DNA of 64,000 nucleotides, from assembly GCA_024639885.1 (NCBI GenBank), contig JAHEGD010000005.1, positions 1 through 64,000 on the forward strand. Direction: 5' to 3'. The stretch is from Porticoccaceae bacterium (GTDB lineage Bacteria > Pseudomonadota > Gammaproteobacteria > Pseudomonadales > Porticoccaceae). Below the pieces are notes generated by a model, which did no database searches, was not told the DNA's origin, and saw only the letters and a list, made by a program, of their open reading frames with translations. The position numbers and the translations under genes were made by a program. Of the stretch, positions 40,891 through 51,937 are shown in pieces. Numbering within the stretch: position 1 is the stretch's first letter; the number at the start of each line of letters is the position of its first letter.

Positions 40891-41274
40891 GTGTGCTGGT
40901 GGCTGGTTTTGAGCCAGAGCTTTAGCCGCGCGCAGCGGCTGTTGACCCCAAAAGACTTTAAGGCAGTGTTTGACCGCAACGAATCTCGTGCGGGCAACGC
41001 TGCCTTTTTGTTGTTGGCGCTACCCAATGGCGGCTCGTACTCACGGCTCGGTTTGGTCGTCGGCAAAAAAGCCCTTAAACGCGCAGTTGATCGCAACCGA
41101 GTGAAGCGTTTGGTTCGCGAGAGCTTTCGTCACACTGCGTTTTTCCAGCCGGTCGATATTGTCTTTCTTGCCCGCGCTGGGGTAGGTCCAGCGCTCGCTG
41201 GCGATTTCGGGGGCCAGTTGGCAGCTGAGTGGGCGCGCCTCAACCGTCGCTTGGCAGCGCCCCAAGGCCAATGA
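40891..41274 (+). CDS. rnpA: Ribonuclease P protein component
   Basis: RnpA is the protein cofactor of the RNase P ribozyme that matures tRNA 5' ends. The 127-residue product has the conserved FSRAQRLLTPKDFKAVFD, SRLGLVVGKKALKRAVDRNRVKRLVRESFR (the RNR motif) and DIVFLARAG. The start is uncertain: GTG at 40891 gives a Cys/Trp-rich lead, while TTG at 40909 gives LSQSFSRAQRLLTP, closer to relatives. It lies 30 bases after rpmH, and its stop overlaps the yidD start as ATGA. Confidence 0.95.
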   Translation: MCWWLVLSQSFSRAQRLLTPKDFKAVFDRNESRAGNAAFLLLALPNGGSYSRLGLVVGKKALKRAVDRNRVKRLVRESFRHTAFFQPVDIVFLARAGVGPALAGDFGGQLAAEWARLNRRLAAPQGQ

Positions 41275-41591
41275 ACACCCCGCAGCAAGCCGCAAAGTGG
41301 CTGTTATTAAAGTTGCTGCGCGGTTATCAGGTGGCGATCAGCCCGTGGTTGGGTAGCAACTGTCGATTTCACCCGACCTGCTCGCAATACGCGGTCGAGG
41401 CAGTGGAGTTGCACGGCGTGGTCAAAGGGGGTTACCTTAGCTTGCGTAGAATTATAAAATGCCATCCGTTCCACCGCGGTGGCGTTGACCTTGTCCCGGG
41501 CCGGCCATCTTCAATCGAGCAGTGTCGCGATAGCAACCCTTCAGCCGCGTCTGATCATGCGGAATCTCACCAGAATAAAGAGTCTCAATAA
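41271..41591 (+). CDS. yidD: Membrane protein insertion efficiency factor YidD
   Basis: YidD is a small protein that aids insertion of membrane proteins by YidC. The 106-residue product has the compact family core WLLLKLLRGYQVAISPWLGSNCRFHPTCSQYAVEAVELHG (here summarised; residues about 8-47) with its conserved cysteines, and RIIKCHPFHRGGVDLVP. A polar C-terminal tail of about 30 residues follows. The ATG at 41271 overlaps the rnpA stop (ATGA), and its own stop overlaps the yidC ATG (TAATG). Confidence 0.95.
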   Translation: MNTPQQAAKWLLLKLLRGYQVAISPWLGSNCRFHPTCSQYAVEAVELHGVVKGGYLSLRRIIKCHPFHRGGVDLVPGRPSSIEQCRDSNPSAASDHAESHQNKESQ

Positions 41592-43264
41592 TGGATTGGC
41601 AAAGAAACGGTTTACTCGCGGGTAGTTTGGTAGTGGCGCTGCTGCTGTTTAATCAGTGGATGAGCTTTACCGAGGCGCGCAAGCCGGCGGTGGTGGCAGA
41701 GCAGCTGTTGGTGCCGGGGCAGGGCGACAGCTCGGCTCAGTTCGACGGACGAGTAGAGAGCGGTGTTGGTGCCGCCAGTGATCTACCGGTGGCGCGCGAT
41801 CTTCCTGAAGCGATCGACACCAGCGCGGCGATTAGTTCGAGCCGTTTGGTTACCGTTGAGAGCTCGCAGTTCAGTGTGGTGATTGATAGCCATGGCGGCG
41901 ACATTGTCCAGGTTAAACTCAAGCAGCACCTCGACGCACCGGCCGCCAAGGGAGGACAACCGTTTACCCTGCTGACGCGCACTCAAAATAATACCTACGT
42001 CGCTAAGAGCGGGCTGGTCGGGATTAACGCTACCGATACCCGCGACGGACGTCCGCAGTTCGTGGTTGGGCGCGACAGTGTCGATGTGACCACCGGTGTA
42101 GAGCAGCTCGACCTGGTAACACGCAGCAACGGTGTGCTGATCACCAAGCGGTTTACTTTCACTCCGGGCAGCTATCAGATCGGCGTTGAGTATCTTATTC
42201 ACAACCCGACCGCGAGCCAGTGGAGCGCGGTTTTTTACGGTCAGATCAACCGCGACTCACACAAGCCGTTGGTCAACGCGACGGGCGTGCAGCCCTACCT
42301 GGGGGGTGCGCTGCGCACCGCCGAGAAAAATTACCGCAAGGTCACCTTCGGCGACATGCAGGACGGCAAGCTTGAAGAGAGCATTAGCGGCGGTTGGGTG
42401 GCGATGTTGCAGCACTATTTTATTGGTGCCTGGATCCCCGATCAAAATGCGACCAACCACTTTTCTCTGCGTAAAATTAACGGCCAAGACCTTTACGTGA
42501 TGGGCTACACCAGTGACCCTATTGTGGTTCCTGCCGGCCAGATCGGCAGCTATCAGACCTCGTTTTACGCGGGGCCGAAGGATCAGGAGGTGCTGGCCGG
42601 GCTGGCTGAGCACCTCGATTTAACCATCGACTACGGGTTTCTCTGGCTGCTCGCCAAACCGATTTTCACTTTGATGCAGTGGATCCACAATGTGGTCGGC
42701 AACTGGGGTTGGTCGATCATCCTGTTGACCGTGGTAATCAAGTTGACGCTCTACCCACTGTCGGCAGCGAGCCTGCGGTCGATGGCGAAGATGCGCAAGT
42801 TGCAGCCTGAAATGGCTCGTCTCAAGGATCTTTACGGTGACGATCGCCAGAAGATGTCTGGCGAACTGATGGGCCTTTACAAGAAGCACAAAGTCAACCC
42901 GGCCGGTGGCTGCCTGCCGGTGCTGCTACAGATGCCGGTCTTTATCGCTCTCTACTGGGTGCTGCTGGAGAGTGTCGAGATTCGCCACTCGTCGTTTATC
43001 TTCTGGCTTACTGATCTGAGTGCCAAAGATCCCTATTTTGTACTGCCGCTGATTATGGGTGCCAGCATGTATTTTATGCAGCGCTTGCAGCCGATGCCAC
43101 CCGATCCGATGCAGGCCAAGATCATGAAGATCATGCCGGTCGCCTTCACCTTCTTCTTTATGCTGTTCCCGGCCGGCCTGGTACTCTACTGGACCACTAA
43201 CAACCTGCTGTCGATGGCCCAGCAAATTATTGTTAACCGCCAGATAGAGGCCGGCAAAGGCTGA
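41591..43264 (+). CDS. yidC: Membrane protein insertase YidC
   Basis: YidC inserts proteins into the inner membrane alone or with SecYEG; ATP synthase subunits a and c are known clients. The 557-residue protein has an N-terminal membrane anchor ([17 protein letters not shown]), a large periplasmic domain (about 60-340) and the conserved C-terminal five-helix insertase core. That core begins near [27 protein letters not shown] and includes [23 protein letters not shown] and [20 protein letters not shown]. It is coupled to yidD and is 4 bases before mnmE. Confidence 0.98.
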   Translation: MDWQRNGLLAGSLVVALLLFNQWMSFTEARKPAVVAEQLLVPGQGDSSAQFDGRVESGVGAASDLPVARDLPEAIDTSAAISSSRLVTVESSQFSVVIDSHGGDIVQVKLKQHLDAPAAKGGQPFTLLTRTQNNTYVAKSGLVGINATDTRDGRPQFVVGRDSVDVTTGVEQLDLVTRSNGVLITKRFTFTPGSYQIGVEYLIHNPTASQWSAVFYGQINRDSHKPLVNATGVQPYLGGALRTAEKNYRKVTFGDMQDGKLEESISGGWVAMLQHYFIGAWIPDQNATNHFSLRKINGQDLYVMGYTSDPIVVPAGQIGSYQTSFYAGPKDQEVLAGLAEHLDLTIDYGFLWLLAKPIFTLMQWIHNVVGNWGWSIILLTVVIKLTLYPLSAASLRSMAKMRKLQPEMARLKDLYGDDRQKMSGELMGLYKKHKVNPAGGCLPVLLQMPVFIALYWVLLESVEIRHSSFIFWLTDLSAKDPYFVLPLIMGASMYFMQRLQPMPPDPMQAKIMKIMPVAFTFFFMLFPAGLVLYWTTNNLLSMAQQIIVNRQIEAGKG

Positions 43265-43268
43265 GTCT

Positions 43269-44645
43269 GTGGTAGCTAACCAGCGCGACACCATCGCCGC
43301 CATCGCCACCGCACCGGGGCGCGGTGGGGTCGGTATCGTCAGGCTCTCCGGCCCACAGGCGCGGCCGCTCGGCGAAGCGCTGTGCGGCCGGCAGTTGACC
43401 CCACGGCACGCCCACTACTGTGACTTTTGCGCCGGCGACGGCGAGCTGCTCGACCAGGGCATCGCGATCTATTTCGCCCAGCCCCACTCCTTTACCGGGG
43501 AAGAGGTGGTCGAGCTGCAAGGGCACGGCGGGCCGGTCATTCTCGACCAGCTGCTCGCCGAGCTGCTCAAGGCCGGCGCTCGCCAGGCTCGCCCGGGCGA
43601 GTTCAGCGAACGCGCCTTTCTCAACGACAAGTTGGACCTCACCCAAGCCGAGGCGATCGCCGACTTGATCGACGCCAGCAGCCAGGCCGCAACACGCTCG
43701 GCGCTGCGCTCACTGCAGGGCGCTTTTTCTGCCGCTGTTGAGCAGTTGCTGGTCCAGATGACCCGGCTTCGAGTATTCGTTGAGGCGTCTATCGACTTTC
43801 CCGAAGAGGAGATCGATTTTCTTGCCGACAGTGCACTGCACAGCCAGCTACAGGCATTGATCGCGGCGCTGCAAAGCACGCTGGCCGGCGCCCGCGAGGG
43901 GGCGCTGCTGCGCGACGGCATTAAGGTGGTGCTAGCCGGTCGACCGAACGCCGGTAAGTCGAGTCTACTCAACCAACTGGCCGGCCGCGACAGCGCGATT
44001 GTTACCGAGCAGGCCGGCACCACCCGCGACCTGCTTAAAGAGCAGCTGGTACTGGACGGGCTGCCGGTCGAGATTGTCGACACCGCCGGCCTGCGCGATA
44101 GCGACGATCTGGTTGAGCGAGAGGGTATCCGGCGGGCGCGCGCCGAGATCGCTCAAGCCGACCTCTGCCTGCTGTTAGTCGATGACCCAGAGTGCCACCA
44201 GAGCGGTGCAGCCCCCAATCTGGCGGCGCTGCTGACCGACCTGCTCGGCGATAGCGCGCTGCTCGATCGCACCGTGGTCGCGCTCAATAAAGCCGATCTC
44301 TACGGCGGTGCGGTGGGCCAGCTCGAGGCTGACTACCCGCTGTTTGCGCTCTCGGCCGCGACCGGCAGTGGGGTGCCGGCACTGGTTGCCCATATTCAAA
44401 AGGCAGCCGGTTACCGGGCCACTGAGAGCGGCGGCTACTCGGCGCGCCGGCGCCACATCGATGCTCTCGAGCGGGCGCTGGCACTGGTGAGCGACGGTTA
44501 CCGCCACCTACAAGCGACCGCTGCCGGCGAACTGCTCGCCGAAGACCTGCGTATCGCCCAGCAGGCGCTCGGCGAAATCACTGGACAGGTCAGTAGCGAT
44601 CAGCTGCTCGGGGAGATATTCTCCTCTTTTTGTATCGGCAAATAG
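43269..44645 (+). CDS. mnmE: tRNA modification GTPase MnmE (TrmE)
   Basis: MnmE works with MnmG to modify U34 of certain tRNAs. The 458-residue protein has an N-terminal formyl-tetrahydrofolate-binding domain ([22 protein letters not shown]), a helical domain, and an inserted Ras-like GTPase domain from about residue 215: [28 protein letters not shown] and NKAD. It ends with the family's invariant C-terminal FCIGK. The GTG at 43269 gives [14 protein letters not shown] perfect 9-bp stem-loop lies 31 bases after the stop. In most relatives mnmE lies next to mnmG, but here the rpmH-mnmE block is reversed. Confidence 0.98.
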   Translation: MVANQRDTIAAIATAPGRGGVGIVRLSGPQARPLGEALCGRQLTPRHAHYCDFCAGDGELLDQGIAIYFAQPHSFTGEEVVELQGHGGPVILDQLLAELLKAGARQARPGEFSERAFLNDKLDLTQAEAIADLIDASSQAATRSALRSLQGAFSAAVEQLLVQMTRLRVFVEASIDFPEEEIDFLADSALHSQLQALIAALQSTLAGAREGALLRDGIKVVLAGRPNAGKSSLLNQLAGRDSAIVTEQAGTTRDLLKEQLVLDGLPVEIVDTAGLRDSDDLVEREGIRRARAEIAQADLCLLLVDDPECHQSGAAPNLAALLTDLLGDSALLDRTVVALNKADLYGGAVGQLEADYPLFALSAATGSGVPALVAHIQKAAGYRATESGGYSARRRHIDALERALALVSDGYRHLQATAAGELLAEDLRIAQQALGEITGQVSSDQLLGEIFSSFCIGK

Positions 44646-44675
44646 CCCGTTATTAGTAACTGATAAGAATTATCC

Positions 44676-44697
44676 GACCAGACCGACTGGTCTGGTC
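44676..44697 (+). terminator. Perfect stem-loop after mnmE, possible terminator
   Basis: GACCAGACC (44676-44684) pairs perfectly with GGTCTGGTC (44689-44697) across a GACT loop, 31 bases after the mnmE stop. There is no T-tract after it, so it is a weak or factor-dependent terminator at best, or a protein-binding site between mnmE and the dnaA control region. Confidence 0.45.
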
Positions 44698-44795
44698 ACT
44701 CTATCGCTGAATGGCGGCCCATTGTCGCGTTAGCTGGCTCGCAAAGTGGCCTAATTGTCATTCTCCACCACTTCTCTACACACTTAGAAACAGAG

Positions 44796-44804
44796 TTATA
44801 CACA
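44796..44804 (+). promoter_or_regulatory. DnaA box (TTATACACA)
   Basis: This is an exact match to TTATNCACA, identical to the box at 40465-40473 in the other intergenic cluster. Confidence 0.72.
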
Positions 44805-44929
44805 GGATAGTATAATAAATAACCAGTAAAAACCGACTTGCTTGTGGGTAAGTTTTCTGCTTACTGTTTTTAACTTGTTGTTTTAGTTGGTTTTGTTTTT
44901 ACCTCTTGCTTTATGTCGGTTTCTATTGG

Positions 44930-44938
44930 TGTGGATAA
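44930..44938 (-). promoter_or_regulatory. DnaA box (TTATCCACA)
   Basis: This is an exact match on the minus strand, about 100 bases before the dnaA start. It is well placed for repression of dnaA by its own product. Confidence 0.75.
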
Positions 44939-45039
44939 CTGGTCGCGTTGAGGTTAGAATCCCTCTTCATTTTTCGGCCCCAATAGCGCATTGGCCGGTG
45001 GGCTGGTGAAGATAATAAAAATAGGTGAGCGAGGGATTC

Positions 45040-46476
45040 GTGTCCGACCCAATTTGGCATCAATGTCAGCAGCGGCTGCAGCTCGAGCTGCCGGCGCAGC
45101 AGTACACCACCTGGATTAAACCGCTGGCCGCGGAGTTGCTTGGCGACGCCGCTATGCTGCAGCTGCGCGCGCCCAACCGGTTTATTCAAGAGTGGGTCAA
45201 CAGCAAGTACCGGTCGCGGATCAAAGAGCTGGTCAGCGATCTCGGCTACCCGCAGACCCAGGTCGAGGTGGCGGCGGGGGCGCCAGCCCAGCCGTTGGAG
45301 AGCAATCGACCGGCCGAGCCCGTTGTGGCGCCGTTGATCGCTGCGCAGGCGCTCGCTCCGGCGCAGCCCGAGACTATCGTTCAGCAAGCTAGCAGCCCAT
45401 TAATTATCGCCAACTCAGCGCCGGCGGTGCACACTTCCGCGGCCGAGCGCAGTATGCGCAGCAATCTGATGGAGAACTACACGTTCGACACGTTTGTTGA
45501 GGGTAAGTCTAATCAGCTGGCTTTCGCCGCCGCTCAACAGGTCGCCGAGAACCCGGGTGGCTCCTACAACCCGCTATTTATTTACGGCGGTGTCGGCCTG
45601 GGTAAAACCCACCTGATGCACGCGGTTGGCAACGCGCTGCGCGCCCGCAAACCGGACGCCAAAATTGTCTACCTGCACTCCGAGCGGTTTGTCGCCGACA
45701 TGGTCAAGGCGTTGCAGCTCAAGGCGATCGACGAGTTTAAGCGCTTCTACCGGTCAGTCGATGCGCTGTTGATCGATGATATTCAGTTTTTCGCCGGCAA
45801 AGACCGCTCGCAGGAGGAGTTTTTCCACACCTACAATGCGCTGCTTGAGGGCGGCCAGCAGATGATTCTTACCAGCGACCGCTACCCAAAAGAGATTGAC
45901 GGCGTTGAAGAGCGGCTTAAATCTCGGTTTGGCTGGGGATTGACGGTCGCGGTTGAGCCGCCCGAACTGGAGACCCGGGTGGCGATCTTAATGAACAAGG
46001 CCGAGCAGAGCGGTATGGTGCTGTCGCGCGATGCGGCGTTTTTTATCGCCCAGCGAATCCGCTCCAATGTTCGCGAGCTGGAGGGGGCGCTCAAGCGGGT
46101 GATGGCCCATGCGCAGTTCACCCGCCGCGCTATCGATATCGACCTTATTCGCGAGTCGTTAAAAGACTTGTTGGCACTCCAAGACAAGCTGGTTACCATA
46201 GACAACATCCAGAAAGTGGTGGCGGACTACTATCAGATGAAGCTGTCTGATCTGCTCTCCAAGCGGCGTACCCGCTCGGTGGCGCGGCCGCGCCAGGTGG
46301 CGATGGCGCTGGCTAAAGAGCTCACCTCGCACAGCCTGCCGGAGATCGGCGACGCCTTTGGTGGCCGCGATCACACCACCGTGCTGCACGCGTGCCGCAA
46401 GATTAAAGAGCTGGAAGGGGCTGATCGCGAGGTTGAGCGAGACTTGAAAAACCTCTACCGAACACTGTCGACATAA
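45040..46476 (+). CDS. dnaA: Chromosomal replication initiator protein DnaA
   Basis: DnaA-ATP binds DnaA boxes, melts the origin and recruits DnaB. The 478-residue protein has domain I ([27 protein letters not shown]), a variable Pro/Ala-rich linker (about 85-140), the AAA+ domain with Walker [17 protein letters not shown] and Walker [14 protein letters not shown], and the C-terminal DNA-binding domain with the signature [20 protein letters not shown] chose the GTG at 45040, preceded by AGGGA; a GTG at 45025 would add five residues. It is followed 31 bases later by dnaN. Confidence 0.98.
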   Translation: MSDPIWHQCQQRLQLELPAQQYTTWIKPLAAELLGDAAMLQLRAPNRFIQEWVNSKYRSRIKELVSDLGYPQTQVEVAAGAPAQPLESNRPAEPVVAPLIAAQALAPAQPETIVQQASSPLIIANSAPAVHTSAAERSMRSNLMENYTFDTFVEGKSNQLAFAAAQQVAENPGGSYNPLFIYGGVGLGKTHLMHAVGNALRARKPDAKIVYLHSERFVADMVKALQLKAIDEFKRFYRSVDALLIDDIQFFAGKDRSQEEFFHTYNALLEGGQQMILTSDRYPKEIDGVEERLKSRFGWGLTVAVEPPELETRVAILMNKAEQSGMVLSRDAAFFIAQRIRSNVRELEGALKRVMAHAQFTRRAIDIDLIRESLKDLLALQDKLVTIDNIQKVVADYYQMKLSDLLSKRRTRSVARPRQVAMALAKELTSHSLPEIGDAFGGRDHTTVLHACRKIKELEGADREVERDLKNLYRTLST

Positions 46477-46507
46477 AACCCAAGTAACTGATTTTAAAGG
46501 TAAAAAG

Positions 46508-47608
46508 ATGAAGTTTTCGCTAGAGAGGGAAGCCCTGCTAAAACCGTTGCAGATGGTGGTTGGGGTGGTTGAGCGGCGCCAGACACTGCCAATCTTATCC
46601 AATGTGATGCTGTCGCTGAGCGGTGGCAGGCTGTCGGTGACCGCCACTGATCTCGAGGTTGAGATCGTCGGTTACGCTGCGATCAGCGGCGACATCGAGG
46701 AGGGCGAGGTCACCGTCCCGGCGCGCAAGTTTCTCGACATTTGTCGCTCGCTGCCAGACCAGGCGATGGTCTCCTTTAGCAGTGCCGACGGCCGCGCCCA
46801 GGTTAAGAGCGGCCGCAGCCGTTTTACCCTGTCGACCCTACCGGCCAACGAGTTTCCGTCAGTCGATAGCGGCGACAGCTCGGCGACGGTCAGTATCGCC
46901 TCGGCAGCGCTCAAAAAGCTGATCGACGCGACCGGCTTTGCGATGGCTCAGCAGGATGTTCGCTACTACCTCAACGGTATGCTCTGGGAGTTGAGCCAGA
47001 CCAATCTGCGCGTGGTGGCCACCGATGGCCACCGCATGGCGCTGGCCGACCAGCCGTGCGAGAGCAGTGTCAGCGAGACCACCAAGTCGATTCTGCCGCG
47101 TAAAGGGGTGGTCGAATTGGTGCGTCTGCTAGGCGACGACGACCAGATCGAGATTCAGCTCGGCGGCAACCATCTACGCATCGCCACCGACAGCTTTCGG
47201 TTTATCTCCAAACTGGTCGACGGCGCCTACCCGGACTACCAGCGGGTGCTGCCCAAGGGTGGCGACAAGATCATTGAGGGTGATCGCGCCGAGCTCAAGC
47301 AGGCGTTTAGCCGCACTGCGATTCTCTCCAACGAGAAGTACCGCGGCATCAAACTCAATCTGGCCGCCGGCCAGCTGCTGTTGACCGCTAACAACCCCGA
47401 GCAGGAGCAGGCGGAGGAGGAGGTCGGTGTCGATTACAGCGGTGAGGAGCTCGAGCTCGGCTTTAACGTCAGCTACCTGATCGATGTCGTCAATGTGCTC
47501 AAGGGCGACAAGATTCGCATGACCCTGGCCGACGCCAACTCCAGCGCGCTGGTCGAGGACCCGCAGGACCCCAGCGCGGTCTATGTCGTCATGCCGATGA
47601 GGCTCTAA
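46508..47608 (+). CDS. dnaN: DNA polymerase III sliding clamp (beta subunit)
   Basis: DnaN is the ring-shaped clamp that tethers DNA polymerase III to DNA. The 366-residue protein equals the E. coli length and has three clamp domains, opening MKFSLEREALLKPLQMVVGVVERRQTLPILSN and ending with the conserved VYVVMPMRL. An AAAGG ribosome site precedes the ATG. It lies between dnaA and recF, 32 bases before recF. Confidence 0.98.
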   Translation: MKFSLEREALLKPLQMVVGVVERRQTLPILSNVMLSLSGGRLSVTATDLEVEIVGYAAISGDIEEGEVTVPARKFLDICRSLPDQAMVSFSSADGRAQVKSGRSRFTLSTLPANEFPSVDSGDSSATVSIASAALKKLIDATGFAMAQQDVRYYLNGMLWELSQTNLRVVATDGHRMALADQPCESSVSETTKSILPRKGVVELVRLLGDDDQIEIQLGGNHLRIATDSFRFISKLVDGAYPDYQRVLPKGGDKIIEGDRAELKQAFSRTAILSNEKYRGIKLNLAAGQLLLTANNPEQEQAEEEVGVDYSGEELELGFNVSYLIDVVNVLKGDKIRMTLADANSSALVEDPQDPSAVYVVMPMRL

Positions 47609-47640
47609 GCCGACACCGGCAGCGGTTCAAGCGCGACGTT

Positions 47641-48747
47641 TTGCAGCTCCTACGGCTCGATCTGCTGGCGGTTCGCAACCTCAGCGAGGCGCGTATCGAC
47701 TGCCACCCGCGCGCCAACATTTTCTACGGCCAAAATGGCAGCGGCAAGACCAGCCTCCTCGAGGGGCTGGCGCTGCTCAGCCGCGGCCGCTCTTTCCGGC
47801 AGCGCGATGCGCGCAGCATTATCAACCACCAGGCAGAGAGTCTGGTTGTTTCGGCGCGCTGCCAGCAGAGCGGTAATGGCAACCAGCCGGTGCCGTTTAC
47901 GGTGGGGATCAGCCGCAGCCGGGCAGGGCAGCCGCAGGCGCGCCATAACGGAGCGTTGGTCGCCAGCGCTATGGAGCTCTCTGCGCTACTGCCACTGCAG
48001 GTAATTGAGCCGCAGAGCTTCCAGCTGCTTGAGGGTGGGCCGCTGCAGCGCCGTCAATTTATAGACTGGGGTGTGTTCCACGTGGAACAGCGCTATCGAG
48101 GCCACTGGCTGGCCTATCAGCGCGGCTTAAAACAGCGCAATGAGCTGCTCCGTCGTGGTAGAATAAGCGACGATTTAATCGCGCCGTGGAGTGCCCTGCT
48201 GGCAGAGCATGGCTCGGCGATTGGCGGTTATCGAGCCGACTATTTGGCAGCATTGACGCCGTTTGTCGACCAGCAGCTGAAGCGCTTTGGCGCGCTCGGT
48301 AACGTGGTGTTGATCTACCAACCGGGCTGGTCGGGCGAGCACGGCTCGCTGGCAGAGGCGCTGGCGGCCGGATTGGAGCGCGAAAAGCGCCGCGGCGTGA
48401 CCCTGAGTGGGCCGCACCGCGCCGAGCTCAAGGTCGCTATAGATGGCCGGCCGGCGGCAGAGGTAATGTCGCGCGGTGAGTTAAAGCTGCTGGTCTACGC
48501 GTTAAAGCTGGGCCAGGCAGAGCTGTTTGCGGCCCGTTGCGGTGAGCCGTGCGTGCTGGCGATCGACGATCTGCCGGCCGAGTTGGACTACCGCCATCGC
48601 GGTCAGGTGTTGGCTGCGATAGCTGGGCTGGGCGGGCAGAGTTTTATTACCGGGGTGGATTGGGCCGATTTTGCCCCGTTTACGGCAGAGATTGGAGCAG
48701 CGACCCTGTTCCACGTGGAACAAGGTGCGATACGAGCGGCCGATTAG
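47641..48747 (+). CDS. recF: DNA replication and repair protein RecF
   Basis: RecF binds ATP and gapped DNA and helps load RecA at stalled forks. The 368-residue protein has Walker A FYGQNGSGKTSLLEGL, the ABC-type signature in VMSRGELKLLVYALKLGQAELF, and the D-loop region CVLAIDDLPAELD. It starts at TTG (47641), the only start giving the family N-terminus LLRLDLLAVRNL. Two perfect parS sites lie inside the gene; both are read in the frame that gives FHVEQ, one in the conserved DWGVFHVEQ and one in a C-terminal extension. Confidence 0.97.
   Translation: MQLLRLDLLAVRNLSEARIDCHPRANIFYGQNGSGKTSLLEGLALLSRGRSFRQRDARSIINHQAESLVVSARCQQSGNGNQPVPFTVGISRSRAGQPQARHNGALVASAMELSALLPLQVIEPQSFQLLEGGPLQRRQFIDWGVFHVEQRYRGHWLAYQRGLKQRNELLRRGRISDDLIAPWSALLAEHGSAIGGYRADYLAALTPFVDQQLKRFGALGNVVLIYQPGWSGEHGSLAEALAAGLEREKRRGVTLSGPHRAELKVAIDGRPAAEVMSRGELKLLVYALKLGQAELFAARCGEPCVLAIDDLPAELDYRHRGQVLAAIAGLGGQSFITGVDWADFAPFTAEIGAATLFHVEQGAIRAAD
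48074..48089. promoter_or_regulatory. parS centromere site 1 (ParB-binding palindrome)
   Basis: TGTTCCACGTGGAACA is a perfect 16-bp palindrome identical to the bacterial parS consensus. It lies inside recF, 12 kb from parB, and encodes the FHVEQ of DWGVFHVEQ. Confidence 0.95.
48707..48722. promoter_or_regulatory. parS centromere site 2 (ParB-binding palindrome)
   Basis: This second identical 16-bp parS palindrome lies 633 bases from the first, at the 3' end of recF. It again encodes FHVEQ, here in a short C-terminal extension (LFHVEQGAIRAAD). Confidence 0.95.
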
Positions 48748-48762
48748 CCGCCACCAAAGTAG

Positions 48763-51201
<2,439 letters not shown>

Positions 51202-51220
51202 ACGCTTAAATATCAAATAT

Positions 51221-51937
51221 TTAGGGGTTTAGTTCGGCGGCGCGCTGGCGCGCCCAGTGCTCGGCCTGTTCGGTCAGCTGGCGCGGGTCGCCATCGCTGG
51301 CCAGGGCCCGCCCGACCACCACGGTGATGACCCCGGGGCGCTTGCGGTAGCTGTCGACCGGCCAGCAGTGGCCGGCGTTGTGGTAGACCGGCAAGACCGG
51401 CACGGCCGCGCTCTTGGCGAGTGCCGCGCCGCTGGTCTTGTAGGGTTGCAGGGCGCGGCTGGTGCGCCGTGTCCCCTCCGGGTAGATGATCACACTGCTG
51501 CCGGCGGCGAGCCGGGCGCGGCCGGCCCGCAATACATGGCGGATAGCGCCGCCGGGGTTGCCGCGGCTGATCGCGATCGGCCGCGTCAGCGCCAGCGCCC
51601 AGCCAAACAGCGGTATCCGCAGCAGCTCGCGCTTGAGAATAAACGCCATCGGCCGAAACAGCTGCCAGAAGTAGAAGGTCTCCCAGGTGCTCTGATGGTT
51701 GCTGAGCACCACAAACGGGGTGGTCGGGATGTTGTCGGCGCCGATCACCTCGATGCGGATCCCGCAGCAGAGCCGCAGCCAGACCATCATCAGCCGCGAG
51801 CTGAGTGCCGCCAGCGGTTGCGCAACACCGCCGCCGGGCAGCCAGAACAGCAGGCAGCTCAGTGTGCTACCGATGATCACAATCAGCAGGAAACCCGCCT
51901 GAAACAGCAGCGATCGGCACCAGCCAAGCGCCGCCAT
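51221..51937 (-). CDS. plsC: 1-acyl-sn-glycerol-3-phosphate acyltransferase family protein
   Basis: This inner-membrane protein would acylate lysophosphatidic acid to phosphatidic acid in phospholipid synthesis. The 238-residue protein has an N-terminal membrane segment (LLFQAGFLLIVIIGSTLSCLLFW, residues about 9-31), the acyltransferase motif NHQSTWE (an HxxxxE variant of HX4D), and the IIYPEGTRR motif. It is adjacent to glyS on the same strand with no gap. A plsC homologue also follows gyrB in Pseudomonas. A related family member with another acceptor cannot be excluded. Confidence 0.93.
   Translation of the reverse strand: MAALGWCRSLLFQAGFLLIVIIGSTLSCLLFWLPGGGVAQPLAALSSRLMMVWLRLCCGIRIEVIGADNIPTTPFVVLSNHQSTWETFYFWQLFRPMAFILKRELLRIPLFGWALALTRPIAISRGNPGGAIRHVLRAGRARLAAGSSVIIYPEGTRRTSRALQPYKTSGAALAKSAAVPVLPVYHNAGHCWPVDSYRKRPGVITVVVGRALASDGDPRQLTEQAEHWARQRAAELNP

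Larger units (their letters stand above)
44698..45039. promoter_or_regulatory. dnaA upstream region with DnaA boxes; second origin candidate
   Basis: This non-coding AT-rich stretch lies between mnmE and dnaA. It contains DnaA boxes TTATACACA at 44796-44804 (+) and TTATCCACA at 44930-44938 (-), and a single-mismatch TTACCCACA at 44843-44851 (-). A perfect TATAAT at 44811-44816 and a TAGAAT at 44955-44960 are possible -10 elements, both without a good -35. The T-rich stretch 44850-44920 could unwind easily. In Pseudomonas the origin lies just upstream of dnaA, so this may be oriC, or it may serve for DnaA autoregulation while the mnmG-rpmH gap is the origin. Confidence 0.65.

Noticed and set aside
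51207-51223. TAAATAT-CAA-ATATTTA hairpin between gyrB and plsC as a terminator
   Set aside because: It has seven A/T pairs only and no T-tract. Too weak to call, though it is the only structure between these convergent genes.
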